Assembly (NCBI GenBank): GCA_021568835.1
Contig: JAKGSH010000010.1
Coordinates: forward strand, 1,922,001-1,986,000
From: Streptomyces sp. Tue 6430
Lineage (GTDB): Bacteria > Actinomycetota > Actinomycetes > Streptomycetales > Streptomycetaceae
DNA: 64,000 nt
Direction of reading: 5' to 3'
Part shown: piece by piece, positions 1 to 8,758 of the stretch
How the letters are laid out: each line of letters begins with the position of its first letter
Numbering within the stretch: position 1 is the first letter of the stretch
Notes under the pieces: model-generated
What the model saw: the letters and a program-made list of their open reading frames with translations, nothing else
The model's database searches: none
Told to the model about the DNA's origin: nothing
Position numbers and translations under genes: made by a program

Positions 1-271
1 TTTTCTGTGCGCCGCGTGTGGCGAGTGTCCGAAGAGTAGTTCATACGACCGACAAACCCGTCGGCGGGGTGACGGTCCACGGCGGGGCGCTTCTGGGGGT
101 TTCCTAGCGGTGGGCGGCCGACTGCTGGACGGTGGGGGTGCCGGGGTGGCGTCCGTGGCGCGGGCCGGGCCGGTGTTGGCGGCGAGGACCGGGGCGACGA
201 CGGCCAGGACCGTCGCGAGGACGGCCCGCGGCCAGGGCGTGGTAAAGCGTCCGGAACGTGCGGGGACTCAC
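1..271 (-). CDS. Possible secreted protein, N-terminal part, runs off left edge
   Basis: Reading the minus strand there is a possible GTG start at 271, then a stretch translating as a hydrophobic alanine/valine-rich segment (ATVLAVVAPVLAAN) followed by a proline/serine-rich stretch, the profile of a signal peptide and a cell-wall linker. The GTG and the hydrophobic stretch are in different frames, so one indel near 228-235 must be assumed. No ribosome binding site is visible and the rest of the gene lies outside the window. I do not recognise a family; it could be spurious. Confidence 0.25.
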
Positions 272-461
272 AGGGAACAGCGGGGACTCGGCTGCAGATC
301 CGGAAAAGCTGGTGCGCCGTTCCGACGCAGGTCAGTGCCGTAATCGCCGCCACAAGACCCAAACTTCCCAAGCTTCCCAAGCTGATGACGCCACCGGAGT
401 TGACGGGGGGCAAGTGGCCTCAGCCCTGCCCTCGCAGTGTTCGAGTGCCTACGATCGCGCG

Positions 462-920
462 GTGAGCTACGACATCTACTTCTTGCGCCGGCGCGATAGG
501 GAGTCCTGGAATGAGGTCCTGGAGGGGATGGAGGACGCAGCCGAGGACAGCGAGCCGATCCCCGCCCACCTCCTTGAAGCTTGGGACCGAATAGTGCCGC
601 AGGCTCGGACCCTGCTGGGCGAAGTAGAGATCACGGAGTACGAGCAGGAGTCGCGGGACCTGAGCCACTCGGGTACCGGCATCGACCTGTCCGTCTTCGG
701 TGACGAGGTGACCATCACCGTGCCCTACTGGCACGCGAGGGACGACGCCGCAGTCGTGCTCGGCCAGGTCTCCGCCCTTGCGGCCGTCGTCGAGAAGGAG
801 ACCGGGCTGACTGCCTATGATCCCCAGACAGAACGTCCGCTGGTGGGGACGACATCGGAAGGCTCGATTGGGCTGATGTCGCGAATCACCGAGGATTTGC
901 GCAGCCGCTACGGCGGTTGA
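462..920 (+). CDS. Hypothetical protein, 152 aa, probably leaderless
   Basis: The GTG at 462 is chosen because conserved-looking sequence begins with SYDIYFLRRRDRESW and the codons upstream look non-coding. There is no Shine-Dalgarno sequence, but TACGAT at 450-455 is a plausible -10 box 6 bases before the GTG, which fits a leaderless transcript, common in actinomycetes. The protein is soluble, acidic and without signal peptide or membrane segment. The middle (DEVTITVPYWH) looks like a beta sandwich and the C-terminus like a helix. I do not recognise a family. It stands alone next to the mobile-element region. Confidence 0.6.
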   Translation: MSYDIYFLRRRDRESWNEVLEGMEDAAEDSEPIPAHLLEAWDRIVPQARTLLGEVEITEYEQESRDLSHSGTGIDLSVFGDEVTITVPYWHARDDAAVVLGQVSALAAVVEKETGLTAYDPQTERPLVGTTSEGSIGLMSRITEDLRSRYGG

Positions 921-1235
921 GCACCGGGTACCGGCGGAGCTGGGCAGATTCCGAGTCATCTGCTCGCCGCGTGCCACAGTCGTGCCAGATCCAAGGGTCA
1001 GCCACGGTCAACGAGGTTGTTTAGCGGTCGAGTTCTCGGTGGCCCGACCAGGCATCGAAGCTCCAGGTCAGCGGCCCAGCTCCCCCGCCTCTCTCCTAAA
1101 GCGGTGCTCACACGACGTCGCCGCCGACGGCAGCGACGGCGGACGGCAGCGCCCGGATAGTGCCCCGGCCTTCGGCGGAGTGCGCGCTCCCGACCGGGCG
1201 CTGCTGGCCCCACTGCCCGGTGATGAGGCGACGCC
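921..1235. other. Intergenic, no gene seen
   Basis: This 315-base gap between a plus-strand hypothetical gene and the convergent lipase gene shows no convincing open frame with good codon bias. A short stretch near 1088-1105 resembles a tRNA anticodon arm but lacks the other tRNA arms. Confidence 0.5.
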
Positions 1236-1916
1236 TCAGCCGTTGACGTAGTCGCGCACCTGTCCGTAGACAGTCGGATCCGAGCCGATGGCGACGTGAC
1301 CGAGACAGGCGGTCTGGGTGTTCATCGCGCCGTTCAGGGAGACGCTGCTGTCCGGGTTGATGATGGTGTCGCAGGGCGACCACCAGGTGCCGTAACGCGG
1401 GGTGCCCGGGGTCTCGTCGCCGGAGTTCAGCGAGGTGAGGAAGGGGGATCCGATGCGCATCTCGAAGCAGGAGGCGTAGCCGCATCCATTGGCCCAGTCG
1501 GTGCCGTGGTTGGGGCCGGCCAGCGAGACCCAGGCGTCGATCTTTCCGCTGCCTCCCAGGTTTTTGGCGTAGTAGCGGCTGGACAGCCCGCCCATGGAGT
1601 GGGTGACGATGTCGACTTTGGATGCGCCGGTGGCCGCGAGCAGGCGGTCCACCTCGGCGGCCAGCTGCTGGGCGGTGGTGGCGTTGGACTGTCGCCAGTC
1701 GTAGCTCCACTGGTCCAGGTGGGACGACGGCCAGCCGTCGGCTCGGAAGTCGTCGGCCATGGTGTTCCAGTAGGAGCCGGACGAGCTGTATCCGTGGACG
1801 AACAGGACAGGGTGGCTGGACGGGCCGAAAGTCGATGTGTCGGCGGCGTGGACCGGAGCCGCGGATGTGAACGCAAGCAGAGTGCTCACAAGGGTGGAAA
1901 GCACGTACTTCTTCAA
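1236..1916 (-). CDS. Secreted lipase/esterase of the alpha/beta hydrolase fold
   Basis: A 226-residue exported triacylglycerol lipase or esterase. The TTG at 1916 is chosen because it starts a classic signal peptide: KK, a hydrophobic core (VLSTLVSTLLAF) and an AHA-like cleavage site near residue 25. The mature part opens with the lipase oxyanion strand HPVLFVHGY; the nucleophile elbow is THSMGG near residue 107, a G-x-S-x-G variant starting with Thr-His as in Streptomyces and Bacillus lipase A relatives. Four cysteines late in the protein could form disulfides in the secreted enzyme. It stands alone, with a hydrolase tail (GHVAIGSDP) carrying the likely catalytic His. Confidence 0.85.
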   Translation of the reverse strand: MKKYVLSTLVSTLLAFTSAAPVHAADTSTFGPSSHPVLFVHGYSSSGSYWNTMADDFRADGWPSSHLDQWSYDWRQSNATTAQQLAAEVDRLLAATGASKVDIVTHSMGGLSSRYYAKNLGGSGKIDAWVSLAGPNHGTDWANGCGYASCFEMRIGSPFLTSLNSGDETPGTPRYGTWWSPCDTIINPDSSVSLNGAMNTQTACLGHVAIGSDPTVYGQVRDYVNG

Positions 1917-2456
1917 CGCGTACCTCGGGTGATCGGCTCTGCGAGGGGAGGCAGGGAGGAGGTTACTTCTCAGTAGTCCAGCAGAGTCAATAGCCGCGCG
2001 GGAATCAATCCAGGCCGATGACCTGCAGTTTCGCTCCACGTCGTAGCGTTTGGGCGCGTGGCCGTCCTCGACCGGCCCCCGTGTCTCCGACCGTGCATGA
2101 CACAGCCAGCGGGTGCTGCAGATCAGGCTCCAACTCGCCCCACCTGGCCCCGAAGCGGTGCCCAGTTGGCCGTGGACTATCCGTGGACTCGTCTTGCCTG
2201 GTCTGCCCGTGCAGAGCCATGACCTGCTGTGTTGCCTGGGTGGCAAGGGGCCTCCGGAACCGTTGCAGTGCCGCGGCTTGCACCGGCCGTCACGGCTTCT
2301 CCGGTCGACGACACCGGCAGCGTGGCTGAGGCTGGCTGGGGTGCGGCGAGGCACACGCGTGCGTGATCAGTCGGCGCACCCGCCGCCGTGGCTGACTGTC
2401 GTCGGCCGAGGTTCAGGCCGTCGGAGAAGGGCGGCTTTCTCTGTTCGGGTGCCCGC
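1917..2456. other. Intergenic between lipase gene and IS element
   Basis: About 540 bases upstream of the lipase gene and left of the ISAs1-type element. Several frames stay open on both strands because of the high GC, but none has a start with a ribosome site or recognisable protein sequence. The lipase promoter should lie at its left end. Confidence 0.4.
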
Positions 2457-3804
2457 CAGGGCTTCGGCGTAGTTTGATGTCGTCCGTTTTGATCATGCCA
2501 GGCCGAGAAGGGCAAGGGGCCGGGGCTGGTCTCGGGCTGCCCGTCGGAGGCCGGAGGCGATGTTGCGGGCGCCGGTCAGGCGGAGAGCTCCGATCGCGAG
2601 GTTTCTGCAGGTGGCCATCGCTCTGGGGGTGTTTCCGGTCCACAGCTGGGAGGCGCCCTCGGCGAAGGTGACGTCCCTGACGTGGCGCAGGGCCTCGACG
2701 GTCCAGTGCCCTCGGATCAGTCGGGCGAGCTGAGCCGGGCCGGCCTGCTCGGCGGTGAGGCCGGTGACCGCGTAGACGGTCTTGAGGCTGATCTTCCCGG
2801 TCTTGCGGTGGACTCGGCGGTGGACGATCTGGACGGCCTGGCGGGCGCCGGGGAAGAGCAGGTTGTTGACCGTGCACACCTTCAGCCGACGGATCTCCTG
2901 GCGGCCGTGACCGGTCGCACGGGTCCTGTCCTGCAGTGGGATCTGCGTCCAGGGAAGGGACTTGAGCTGCCGACGGAGCTTCTTCGTGTTGCGGCTTGGC
3001 GATCACGATGTAGTGGGCCTGCCAGTCGAGCAGGTAGACGGCATGGTCATGCCGGGTGTGCCTCGCGTCGCTGCTGACGACTGTGCCGGCCAGATCCTCG
3101 AGGGTGCCGAGCAGAGGCCGGAAGCGGGTGCTCTCGTCGGTCTTCTCACCGACGTCCATCCGGGCCAGGACCAGTGCGTTCACGTGGTCGCAGGCGGCCA
3201 GGAGGCGGATCTTCCGTCCCTTCGCGCGGGCCGCACCCCGCAGCGACTTCCCGTCGACCGCGAGCCCTCGCAGCCCTTGTCCCCTGGTCTGCCGGTCCGC
3301 GAGCCAGGCTCCGACCGCCCGGTCCAGGGCGTCCGCGTCGATTCTGGCGAGCAGTCGCCGGATCGTGGATTCCGCGGGCCAGGACCGTTTCGGGACCAGC
3401 GGGTCGACGGCCGTGCCGAGCCGTTCGAGCAGGGCCGGCGGTGCGTCGGCCACCCCTTCACTCACCGCGAGCAGGGATCGCGCCCCGGCGAGGACCGCGC
3501 AGGCCGTCAGTGCCAGGAGCGTCACGAGAGGGTGCCGTACTCCCCGCGGATCCCGCGGGTCCGGGACCTGCGCGAGGCGTTCCAGCAGATCCGGAAGATC
3601 GCTCCCGGACACTTCCGGATGCGGTCTGAGCGGTTCAAAGGCAGGGGAGATCAGAGGTGACGCGTCGGCAGGCACGGGCAGTCCAAGGTCACAGAGCGTA
3701 GAGAACTCCACGATCGCGGACGTCAGTGCCTGCTGTGTACCGAACCCCGCCCAACATGACGAGACGTCAGCAACCGGGCGTCAGCCGACCACGCCGAAGT
3801 CCTG
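2457..3804 (-). mobile_element. ISAs1-family insertion sequence, about 1348 bp, transposase broken
   Basis: The ends carry imperfect terminal inverted repeats. The left end, 2457-2473, reads CAGGGCTTCGGCGTAGT; the right end, 3788-3804, read on the other strand, gives CAGGACTTCGGCGTGGT (15 of 17 match). Between them lies one transposase gene on the minus strand filling most of the element, as expected for this family. The 8 bases outside each end do not match, so no target duplication remains; the copy is old, or one flank has since been rearranged. An IS256 remnant abuts the right end. Confidence 0.8.
2493..3711 (-). pseudogene. ISAs1-family transposase with one frameshift
   Basis: DDE transposase in two frames. 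The N-terminal part (ATG at 3711) has the ISAs1 N-terminal domain (LLERLAQVPDPRDPRGVRH) and the catalytic-domain entry LAVDGKSLRGA. The frame then breaks near 2991-2996. The C-terminal part continues in another frame down to 2493, with GHWTVEALRHVRDVTFAEG carrying the family's last acidic residue. Deleting one base (a C on the coding strand) gives the continuous reading AKRNTKKLRRQLKSLPW, so this copy has one extra base. Unlike the other frameshifts in the window this one is an insertion. Without recoding it makes no active transposase. Confidence 0.85.
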
Positions 3805-3825
3805 ACCGAAGAGGACACGACAGTA

Positions 3826-3950
3826 AGCGACTTCCGGTTGGTTTCCGCTGCGCTCTTCGAGATGCACGACGAATGGATCTCCTTACCTCACCGCCACCTC
3901 CCCGAAGGAGATATGGGTGATATCTACTGTAAACTCTCTTTTAGTTCCTC
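3826..3950 (+). pseudogene. Remnant of an IS256-family transposase C-terminus
   Basis: The plus strand just right of the ISAs1 element reads FRLVSAALFEMHDEWISL, which fits the C-terminal end of IS256-family transposases (typically R-L-x-G-A-x-L-x-E-x-H-D-E-W). Nothing upstream continues it because the ISAs1 element occupies that position. It is evidence of an older insertion cut by a later one. Confidence 0.6.
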
Positions 3951-4173
3951 CGCGCTACCCAACGCACCGAAATGCAACCGCCAGTTGATCCCCAACGCCA
4001 TGACGAGGGACACTACCTGGCGGATGCGCGTTCCCGACCGAGCAGCACTCGCTTCGGTATCCTCCCGCGCAGGCCGTCGGAGGCCATTTACCCAAGGATT
4101 ACTGGGCAGTTGACCTCAGGGTTTCGTGATAGCGTCCTCGTTCGGAGGGACAGTGCAACCTGAAAGGGAAATC

Positions 4174-4782
4174 GTGAACACGGAGAAGATCGCCGCTCGC
4201 CGCCTCTCGCTGGAAGAGGTGACGAAGCTCGGCGTGAAGGACAGGATCTTCGTTTCCGCCGACACGGCAGAACTCAAGCTTCCCGACTGCTATGTCCCTG
4301 CTTTTCTGACCAAGTCCGGTGAGAATTTCGAGGGCGGCTCGATCACGGCGAGAACCGTATTCCAGGAAGAGGTCTCGTGCCTTCCCGACGACGAGAATGA
4401 AGCCGGAATCTACCTGGCTGACGAAAACGGCTCGGTGACCATCGAGGTCCTCCAGTCCGCCGGTGTCGTGCTGGACCTGGCACTTTTCGTCCCTGGTGGG
4501 GACAGGGGGGCCCTCACGGCCCTTTACGCTGCGGCCCGGCAGGCGTTCGGCGCCGACATCGTGCAGATCTGGCGCCAGGGCCTCAAGGAGGTTCCCGACG
4601 TGAAGGTCGACATCTTCGAGGAGCAGATTCCCCGGGGGCGCAAGGGGAGCGACAGCCCCAAGCGTGACCGTCGCGCGATCGACACCTACCCCACCCGTGC
4701 GGACTTCATCGAGTTCTCCGCGGGGTGGAAGCCAGTCATTGAGGTTCACAGGCCGATTGTTGACGACACCCCGACCATCTGA
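4174..4782 (+). CDS. Hypothetical protein, 202 aa, atypical base composition
   Basis: The GTG at 4174 follows GAAAGGGA at a good distance and is preferred over an ATG 48 bases upstream. The product is soluble and acidic with no signal peptide or membrane span. It has a beta-rich middle (GSVTIEVLQSAGVVLDLALF) and a charged C-terminus. Codon use is noticeably less GC-rich than the housekeeping genes further right, suggesting recent acquisition. I do not recognise a family. A strong hairpin follows at 4941-4980. Confidence 0.6.
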   Translation: MNTEKIAARRLSLEEVTKLGVKDRIFVSADTAELKLPDCYVPAFLTKSGENFEGGSITARTVFQEEVSCLPDDENEAGIYLADENGSVTIEVLQSAGVVLDLALFVPGGDRGALTALYAAARQAFGADIVQIWRQGLKEVPDVKVDIFEEQIPRGRKGSDSPKRDRRAIDTYPTRADFIEFSAGWKPVIEVHRPIVDDTPTI

Positions 4783-4940
4783 GGCGGCGTTACCTCTCTT
4801 CTCGGCCTGAGAGAACGCCGAGAACGCATGCGCCGGACCCGGTCGACCCCTGAGCGGCCCAGGGAGCCGTCGGAAAATAACTCACGAACACCGAAAGCCC
4901 TGGAGTGCCCGCAGGCTCAGCGGTAGCCGGCATAACGCCG

Positions 4941-4980
4941 CGGGGAGGGGAGCCGAGTCATATTCGGGCTCCCCTCCCCG
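4941..4980 (+). terminator. Hairpin terminator, 14-bp perfect stem
   Basis: Arms 4941-4954 and 4967-4980 are perfectly complementary (CGGGGAGGGGAGCC) around a 12-base loop. There is no T run, as is usual for Streptomyces terminators. It lies between the plus-strand hypothetical gene and the minus-strand remnants and could serve both. The rest of 4783-5118 shows no gene; short GAGTCCCGG-like repeats occur at about 5094-5140. Confidence 0.7.
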
Positions 4981-5118
4981 GTTGAGACGGAGGTTCGTCG
5001 GCGGCAGGCGTTGCTTGCGGCCGCTGTTTCAGGAGCGGTGCGGTTCGCTCATCCCCAGGAGGTGACCGCGACTGGTTGCGACGCGGAGCACGTCCCGGAG
5101 AGTCCCGGAGAGTCCCGG

Positions 5119-5358
5119 TCAGTTGAGAGTCCCGGTCAGTTCCCCGGTCAACCGGCGTAGCTCCTCCGAATCCTCGTCATGGTCGCCGAGGGTGTCCGAA
5201 GCTTGCTCCAACAGGATGACCGCCGTGTCGAGTTGCTGCGCCTCGATGTTGTCCGCAGACGGGACATGTAGCCGCCCTTGTCATCCGCGCTCAGGTAGCA
5301 GGGCTTGCCCTCCGGGCCCGACCACGGGAGCAGGCGCAGTTCGTTTTGTGTTGTCATC
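5119..5358 (-). pseudogene. Small actinobacterial hypothetical gene, frameshifted
   Basis: Starts with ATG at 5358 and the conserved beginning NELRLLPWSGPEGKPCYLS, a type of roughly 80-residue protein I associate with GntR regulators in Streptomyces. The frame breaks at about 5256-5258. One extra base would give SRLADNIEAQQLDTAVILL and a helical C-terminus ending at 5119. Its ATG overlaps the stop of the upstream GntR-type remnant (ATGA), so the two were one operon. Function unknown. Confidence 0.6.
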
Positions 5359-5840
5359 CTGGCGTCTGCCTCTCGTCGGACGTGTGCTGGGTGGTGAAGA
5401 CTGCGTCGGCTCGATCCCCTGGGAAGACCAGAAGGGCCGCCTCGACCACTCGGCCGGTGGGGTCGGTCGCGACGCGCGTGATCGCCAGAACCGGCGTGAC
5501 GGAGTTGGTTCGCAGGGTCGATGACTCGTCCAGCGTCAGCGGGTGGACGGGCGCACACCGTTTCCCGGACAGCAGCCGGCGGAGGGCCGAGTACGGCGAA
5601 TCTCCTGGCTGCCTCCGGGCACGAGGATTCGTCGCCGAGCACCCCGGCCGGCGCCAGATCGCGCGGGATGTAGATACGGGCCAGTCCGTGCGGTGACTCC
5701 CCCTCGTGGCTGACGCAGAAGAACTCCGCGAGTGGACTGCCCGTCGGCACCCTCAGCAAGGTCGTCAGGTGTCCCCCGACATCGCCCGTCGCGGGGACCG
5801 CTTTGCGTACGACCGCCCAGAGGGTGCGGCCGTTCATGCC
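5355..5840 (-). pseudogene. GntR-family regulator, UTRA ligand domain only, frameshifted
   Basis: The minus strand encodes most of a UTRA effector-binding domain: GSPLAEFFCVSHEGE, then GLARIYIPRDLAPAGVLGD, and after a frame change near 5525-5540 NSVTPVLAITRVATD, with a normal-looking end at 5355. The N-terminal winged-helix DNA-binding domain is absent upstream, so this is a truncated regulator as well as a frameshifted one. It overlaps the small gene downstream by ATGA. A second GntR/UTRA fragment lies on the other side of the HIT gene in opposite orientation. Confidence 0.65.
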
Positions 5841-5976
5841 GGTGGCCAGGAGCCCGTGATGGCGATTCGTGAAAACGGCCGCGGTCGCTCCTCGCCTCGC
5901 TTGGCTGGTTCTTGATGTATGTGGGGAGGTTGGGGAGCGAAGAGCGGGTCTTGATCACTCTGGCTAGGTTGGGGCC

Positions 5977-6456
5977 ATGACTGATGACTGGCGGATGGAT
6001 CGGATCGGGGCTGCTCTGCGTGGTGAGAACCCGACCGTGCTGCGGCGGCTTGAGTCGGGGTTTGCGGTGATCGGCGACGTTCAGTTCTTGCCGGGTTACT
6101 CGGTTCTCCTCGTGGACGAACCAGGTGTTCAGCGGCTGTCTGATCTGCCGAAGGCGAGGCGGCTGTCGTTTCTGTCCGACATGGACCGGCTCGGAGAAGC
6201 GGTTGAGCGCGTCTGCCGACGCTTGGACCCCGAGTTCCGCCGGGTCAACCTGGAGATTCTGGGGAACACCGACCCGTTCTTGCATGCCCACGTCTGGCCG
6301 CGGTTCGAGTGGGAGCCGGCCGAGCTGGTGGGCAAGCCTGTGTGGCTGTATCCGGGTGACCGGTGGAGTGACGAGGGGGTCAGGCTGGGGCCGCAGCATG
6401 ACGTGCTGCGGGCCGGGATCGGGAGCGAACTGGATCGGTTGCGTTCGATGGACTGA
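5977..6456 (+). CDS. HIT-domain nucleotide hydrolase/transferase
   Basis: A 159-residue cytosolic protein of the histidine triad superfamily, which hydrolyses dinucleoside polyphosphates or nucleotidyl conjugates. The catalytic motif H103-A-H-V-W-P-R fits H-x-H-x-x-P-R of the Ap4A hydrolase-like branch. The N-terminal half contains the usual beta strands (FAVIGDVQFLPGYSVLL) before a helix and the motif strand. The ATG at 5977 follows a GGTTGGGG stretch. It sits between two fragments of GntR regulators, so it may be the cargo of a former regulator locus. Confidence 0.85.
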   Translation: MTDDWRMDRIGAALRGENPTVLRRLESGFAVIGDVQFLPGYSVLLVDEPGVQRLSDLPKARRLSFLSDMDRLGEAVERVCRRLDPEFRRVNLEILGNTDPFLHAHVWPRFEWEPAELVGKPVWLYPGDRWSDEGVRLGPQHDVLRAGIGSELDRLRSMD

Positions 6457-6942
6457 CGGCGTGAGCCCGCCGACCGTCAGGTCGGCAGGCAAGGGGACTG
6501 GGAGAGCCGGACCGACGCCAAGGTGCCGGCGCCGGCAGAGATCGCGGCACGGCTGGGCATCGCCGAGGGCGAGCTGTGCGTCCGTACGACGTACGAGTTC
6601 CTGGCGGACGGCAGGCCCGTGCAGCTGTCGACGAGTTGGGAGCCGTACGACCTCACCGCCGGCACCCTCGTCGTCCTCCCCGAGGGAGGGCCGCACGCCG
6701 GGGCGGGCGTCGTGAACCGCATGGCCACGATCGGCATCACCGTCGGCCACGCCGTGGAGCAGCCGGAGCCGCGGCAGGCGACCGCCGAGGAGGCGTCGCT
6801 ACTCGGCGTCCAGAAGGCCGCGCTTGTCACGCACATCCGGCGGACGTACTACAGCGACGAGGGGCGGCCCGTGGAGACGGCGGACATCGTCGTGCCCGCC
6901 CCGCACTGCGAGATCGTCTACGAGATCCCGATCAACCGCTAG
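6457..6942 (+). pseudogene. GntR/UTRA regulator C-terminal fragment
   Basis: Directly after the HIT stop codon, and in the same frame, the sequence resumes as regulator protein: RQVGRQGDW, then the UTRA domain from about 6523 (LGIAEGELCVRTTYEFLADG) to the typical end VVPAPHCEIVYEIPINR. The DNA-binding domain and its start are missing; the first ATG in frame is at 6523. The stop codon TAG at 6940-6942 is shared with the left end of the IS630 element. It is probably not a functional repressor, although a free UTRA domain could be made. Confidence 0.7.
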
Positions 6943-8180
6943 TGCTCTGACCGCGTAGGTTCGCCGGGTTGGTCAGGCCGCGGTGGCGAGGGGGCGTCCG
7001 CCCCAGCGGATGCCTTTCTCGCTGCGGACGCGGGCGCGTTCCTTGCGTTCGGCGGCCAGGACATCGCGATGGCGGGCGTTGGCGTTGCGCCAGCGCAGGT
7101 AGGCGTGCAGGGCCCGGGTCTGAACCGTGTGGTTGGGGTAGTTCGAGTTGGCGATGGTGAACTGCCGCAGCGGCCCGAAGTGGGCCTCGATGGGGTTCGC
7201 CCACGAGGCGTAGGTCGGGGTGAAACACAGCTCGACCTTGTGTTTCTTCGCCCAGCGTCGGATGTCGCTGCCCTTGTGGGCGGACAGGTTGTCCAGGATG
7301 ACGTAGATCGGGGCGCCGTCGGGTCGGGCGGCGCGGATCGACTTCAGGGCGGCCAGCGTGTTCACGGCTCCCTTTCTGCGGTGGTTGACGCCCCACAGGC
7401 GGTCGTCGCCGACCGAGTAGCAGCCGTGGAAGTAGCGCACTCCGTGGGTGCGGTGGTAGGTGGCGGGCAGCCGGTCGGGGCGTTTGCGTGCGGCCCAGCC
7501 CGAGCCCGCGGTGGGTCTGATCCCGAGCGGGCCGAATTCGTCGAAGGCGAAGACCCGGTCGGGGAAGCGGTGAAGGACCTCCTCGATCCGGTCCAGCTTT
7601 GCCTCACGGTCGGGGTCCGGCGACTCCTTCCACGTCTTGGTGCGCTGGAAGGTGATGCCACGGCGGGCGAGCAGGCCGCGTAACGCCTCGCGGCCGATGA
7701 GGATCATCCGGCCGTGGACTTTCCGCAGGTAGGCGACGAGCTTGCGCAACGACCAGCGGGTGAAGGGCTGGCCGAGTTTGGTGGGGCGGGTGGTGGCCGT
7801 CTGGACGACGAAGTCTTCCTCGTCAGGGCTGAGCAGGCGGGGACGGCCTCCCGCCCACCGAGGGTCCAGGCAGGCCAGGCCGATCTCGTTGAACCGGTGG
7901 ATCACATCGCGCACGGTGTCCTCGTCGGCCTGGACCAGCTGCGCGATCACGGGCACCCGGTTCCCGCCGGCCGAGGCCAGCAGCATCATCGCGCGCCGGT
8001 AGCGCACCGAGCTGGTGCTGCCCCGGCGCACGATCTGCTGCAGCTTCTGACCTTCCTGGTCGGTCAGTCTGCGCACACGGACAGGCTCGGCCACCACACC
8101 TCCAGCGGTTCGGATCGGACGTCACCGCCCATCCAACCGCCACCACCATCGACCCGGCGAACCTATGCGGTCAGAGCACT
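6942..8180 (-). mobile_element. IS630-family insertion sequence, 1239 bp, apparently intact
   Basis: Near-perfect terminal inverted repeats run inward from GTGCTCTGACCGC at 6942 and from its complement ending at 8180, continuing as TAGGTTCGCCGGGT on both sides with one mismatch in the first 28 bases. TA dinucleotides flank both ends (6940-6941 and 8181-8182), the expected target duplication for IS630/mariner-type elements. The target was CTAG, the stop codon of the GntR fragment. Intact ends, clean duplication and an open transposase suggest a recent insertion. Confidence 0.92.
6973..8097 (-). CDS. IS630-family transposase
   Basis: 374 residues, full length. An N-terminal helix-turn-helix region (residues about 25-80, with ASAGGNRVPVIAQLV) recognises the ends. 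The RNase-H-like DDE catalytic domain carries VFAFDEFG (first D), YVILDNLSAHKG (second D) and SWANPIEAHF (third acidic residue), the characteristic motifs of the family. It fills the element between the inverted repeats and should catalyse cut-and-paste transposition into TA. Confidence 0.93.
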   Translation of the reverse strand: MVAEPVRVRRLTDQEGQKLQQIVRRGSTSSVRYRRAMMLLASAGGNRVPVIAQLVQADEDTVRDVIHRFNEIGLACLDPRWAGGRPRLLSPDEEDFVVQTATTRPTKLGQPFTRWSLRKLVAYLRKVHGRMILIGREALRGLLARRGITFQRTKTWKESPDPDREAKLDRIEEVLHRFPDRVFAFDEFGPLGIRPTAGSGWAARKRPDRLPATYHRTHGVRYFHGCYSVGDDRLWGVNHRRKGAVNTLAALKSIRAARPDGAPIYVILDNLSAHKGSDIRRWAKKHKVELCFTPTYASWANPIEAHFGPLRQFTIANSNYPNHTVQTRALHAYLRWRNANARHRDVLAAERKERARVRSEKGIRWGGRPLATAA

Positions 8181-8259
8181 AGCCAGCGGCGAGCCTGCCA
8201 CCCGGCGGGGCCACTCGTACGCCGTCGCACGTTGACCTCTTCTGAACGCGAGCTCGAAC

Positions 8260-8646
8260 ATGGCACGTATGAGCAGAGATTGCGAAGTCGTTGTCATCGC
8301 GTTCGGAGCCCGAGAGGTGATGGAGCCCCTTACCCAGCCCGACGAGCATCGCGCGTGGCACCAGTGCTTTGAACCGATCTCCGGCATGGATGCATGGGCC
8401 ATCGACTTCTGGCGACTCAACTGGGCAGGACTTCTGCCTCACTTGGAGAAGATGCCTTGGCCCTTCCCGAGCTCGGTCCAAGTCCTGCTTCGGGACCAGG
8501 ACGACGACTGCTTCGGGCTCTGGATGCTGCATGAGGGCAGACTGAAGGAGGTTCCACTCCCATGCACTGTCAGGGAAGCCAATGACGCGGCTCCGCTGGG
8601 TTCCATTCTCACCCGTACCGACCGGGAAGGGTGCTCCGCCGACTGA
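8260..8646 (+). CDS. Hypothetical protein, 128 aa
   Basis: An open frame with ATG at 8260 (an alternative ATG is at 8272) and no good ribosome site. The product is tryptophan-rich (AWHQCFEPISGMDAWAIDFW) and soluble, without signal peptide. Codon use is less biased than in core genes. I do not recognise a family. It starts 80 bases right of the IS630 element and precedes a tRNA remnant. Confidence 0.45.
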   Translation: MARMSRDCEVVVIAFGAREVMEPLTQPDEHRAWHQCFEPISGMDAWAIDFWRLNWAGLLPHLEKMPWPFPSSVQVLLRDQDDDCFGLWMLHEGRLKEVPLPCTVREANDAAPLGSILTRTDREGCSAD

Positions 8647-8758
8647 CAACCGACCCGGCGGAAGCCGTCTGTCGAATGCGTGTCGAAGGCCGGTCCGTGA
8701 AGCGCAGAGCAAGAAAAGCGGCGCAGGTCAGCCCGGGTTCGCCAGCCATCCCGCCAAG

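Noticed and set aside
110..343. Short plus-strand open frame at the left edge
   Set aside because: Arg/Gly/Ala-rich translation without a ribosome site. The opposite strand shows a signal-peptide-like reading instead.
1083..1110. Sequence like a tRNA-Arg(CCU) anticodon arm (CTCTCCTAAAGCGG)
   Set aside because: No T-arm, D-arm or acceptor stem around it, and it does not match the two tRNA 3' remnants at 8.8 and 10.4 kb, so it is neither a gene nor the other attachment site.
2449..3812. 8-bp target duplication expected for an ISAs1 element
   Set aside because: GTGCCCGC on the left and ACCGAAGA on the right do not match.
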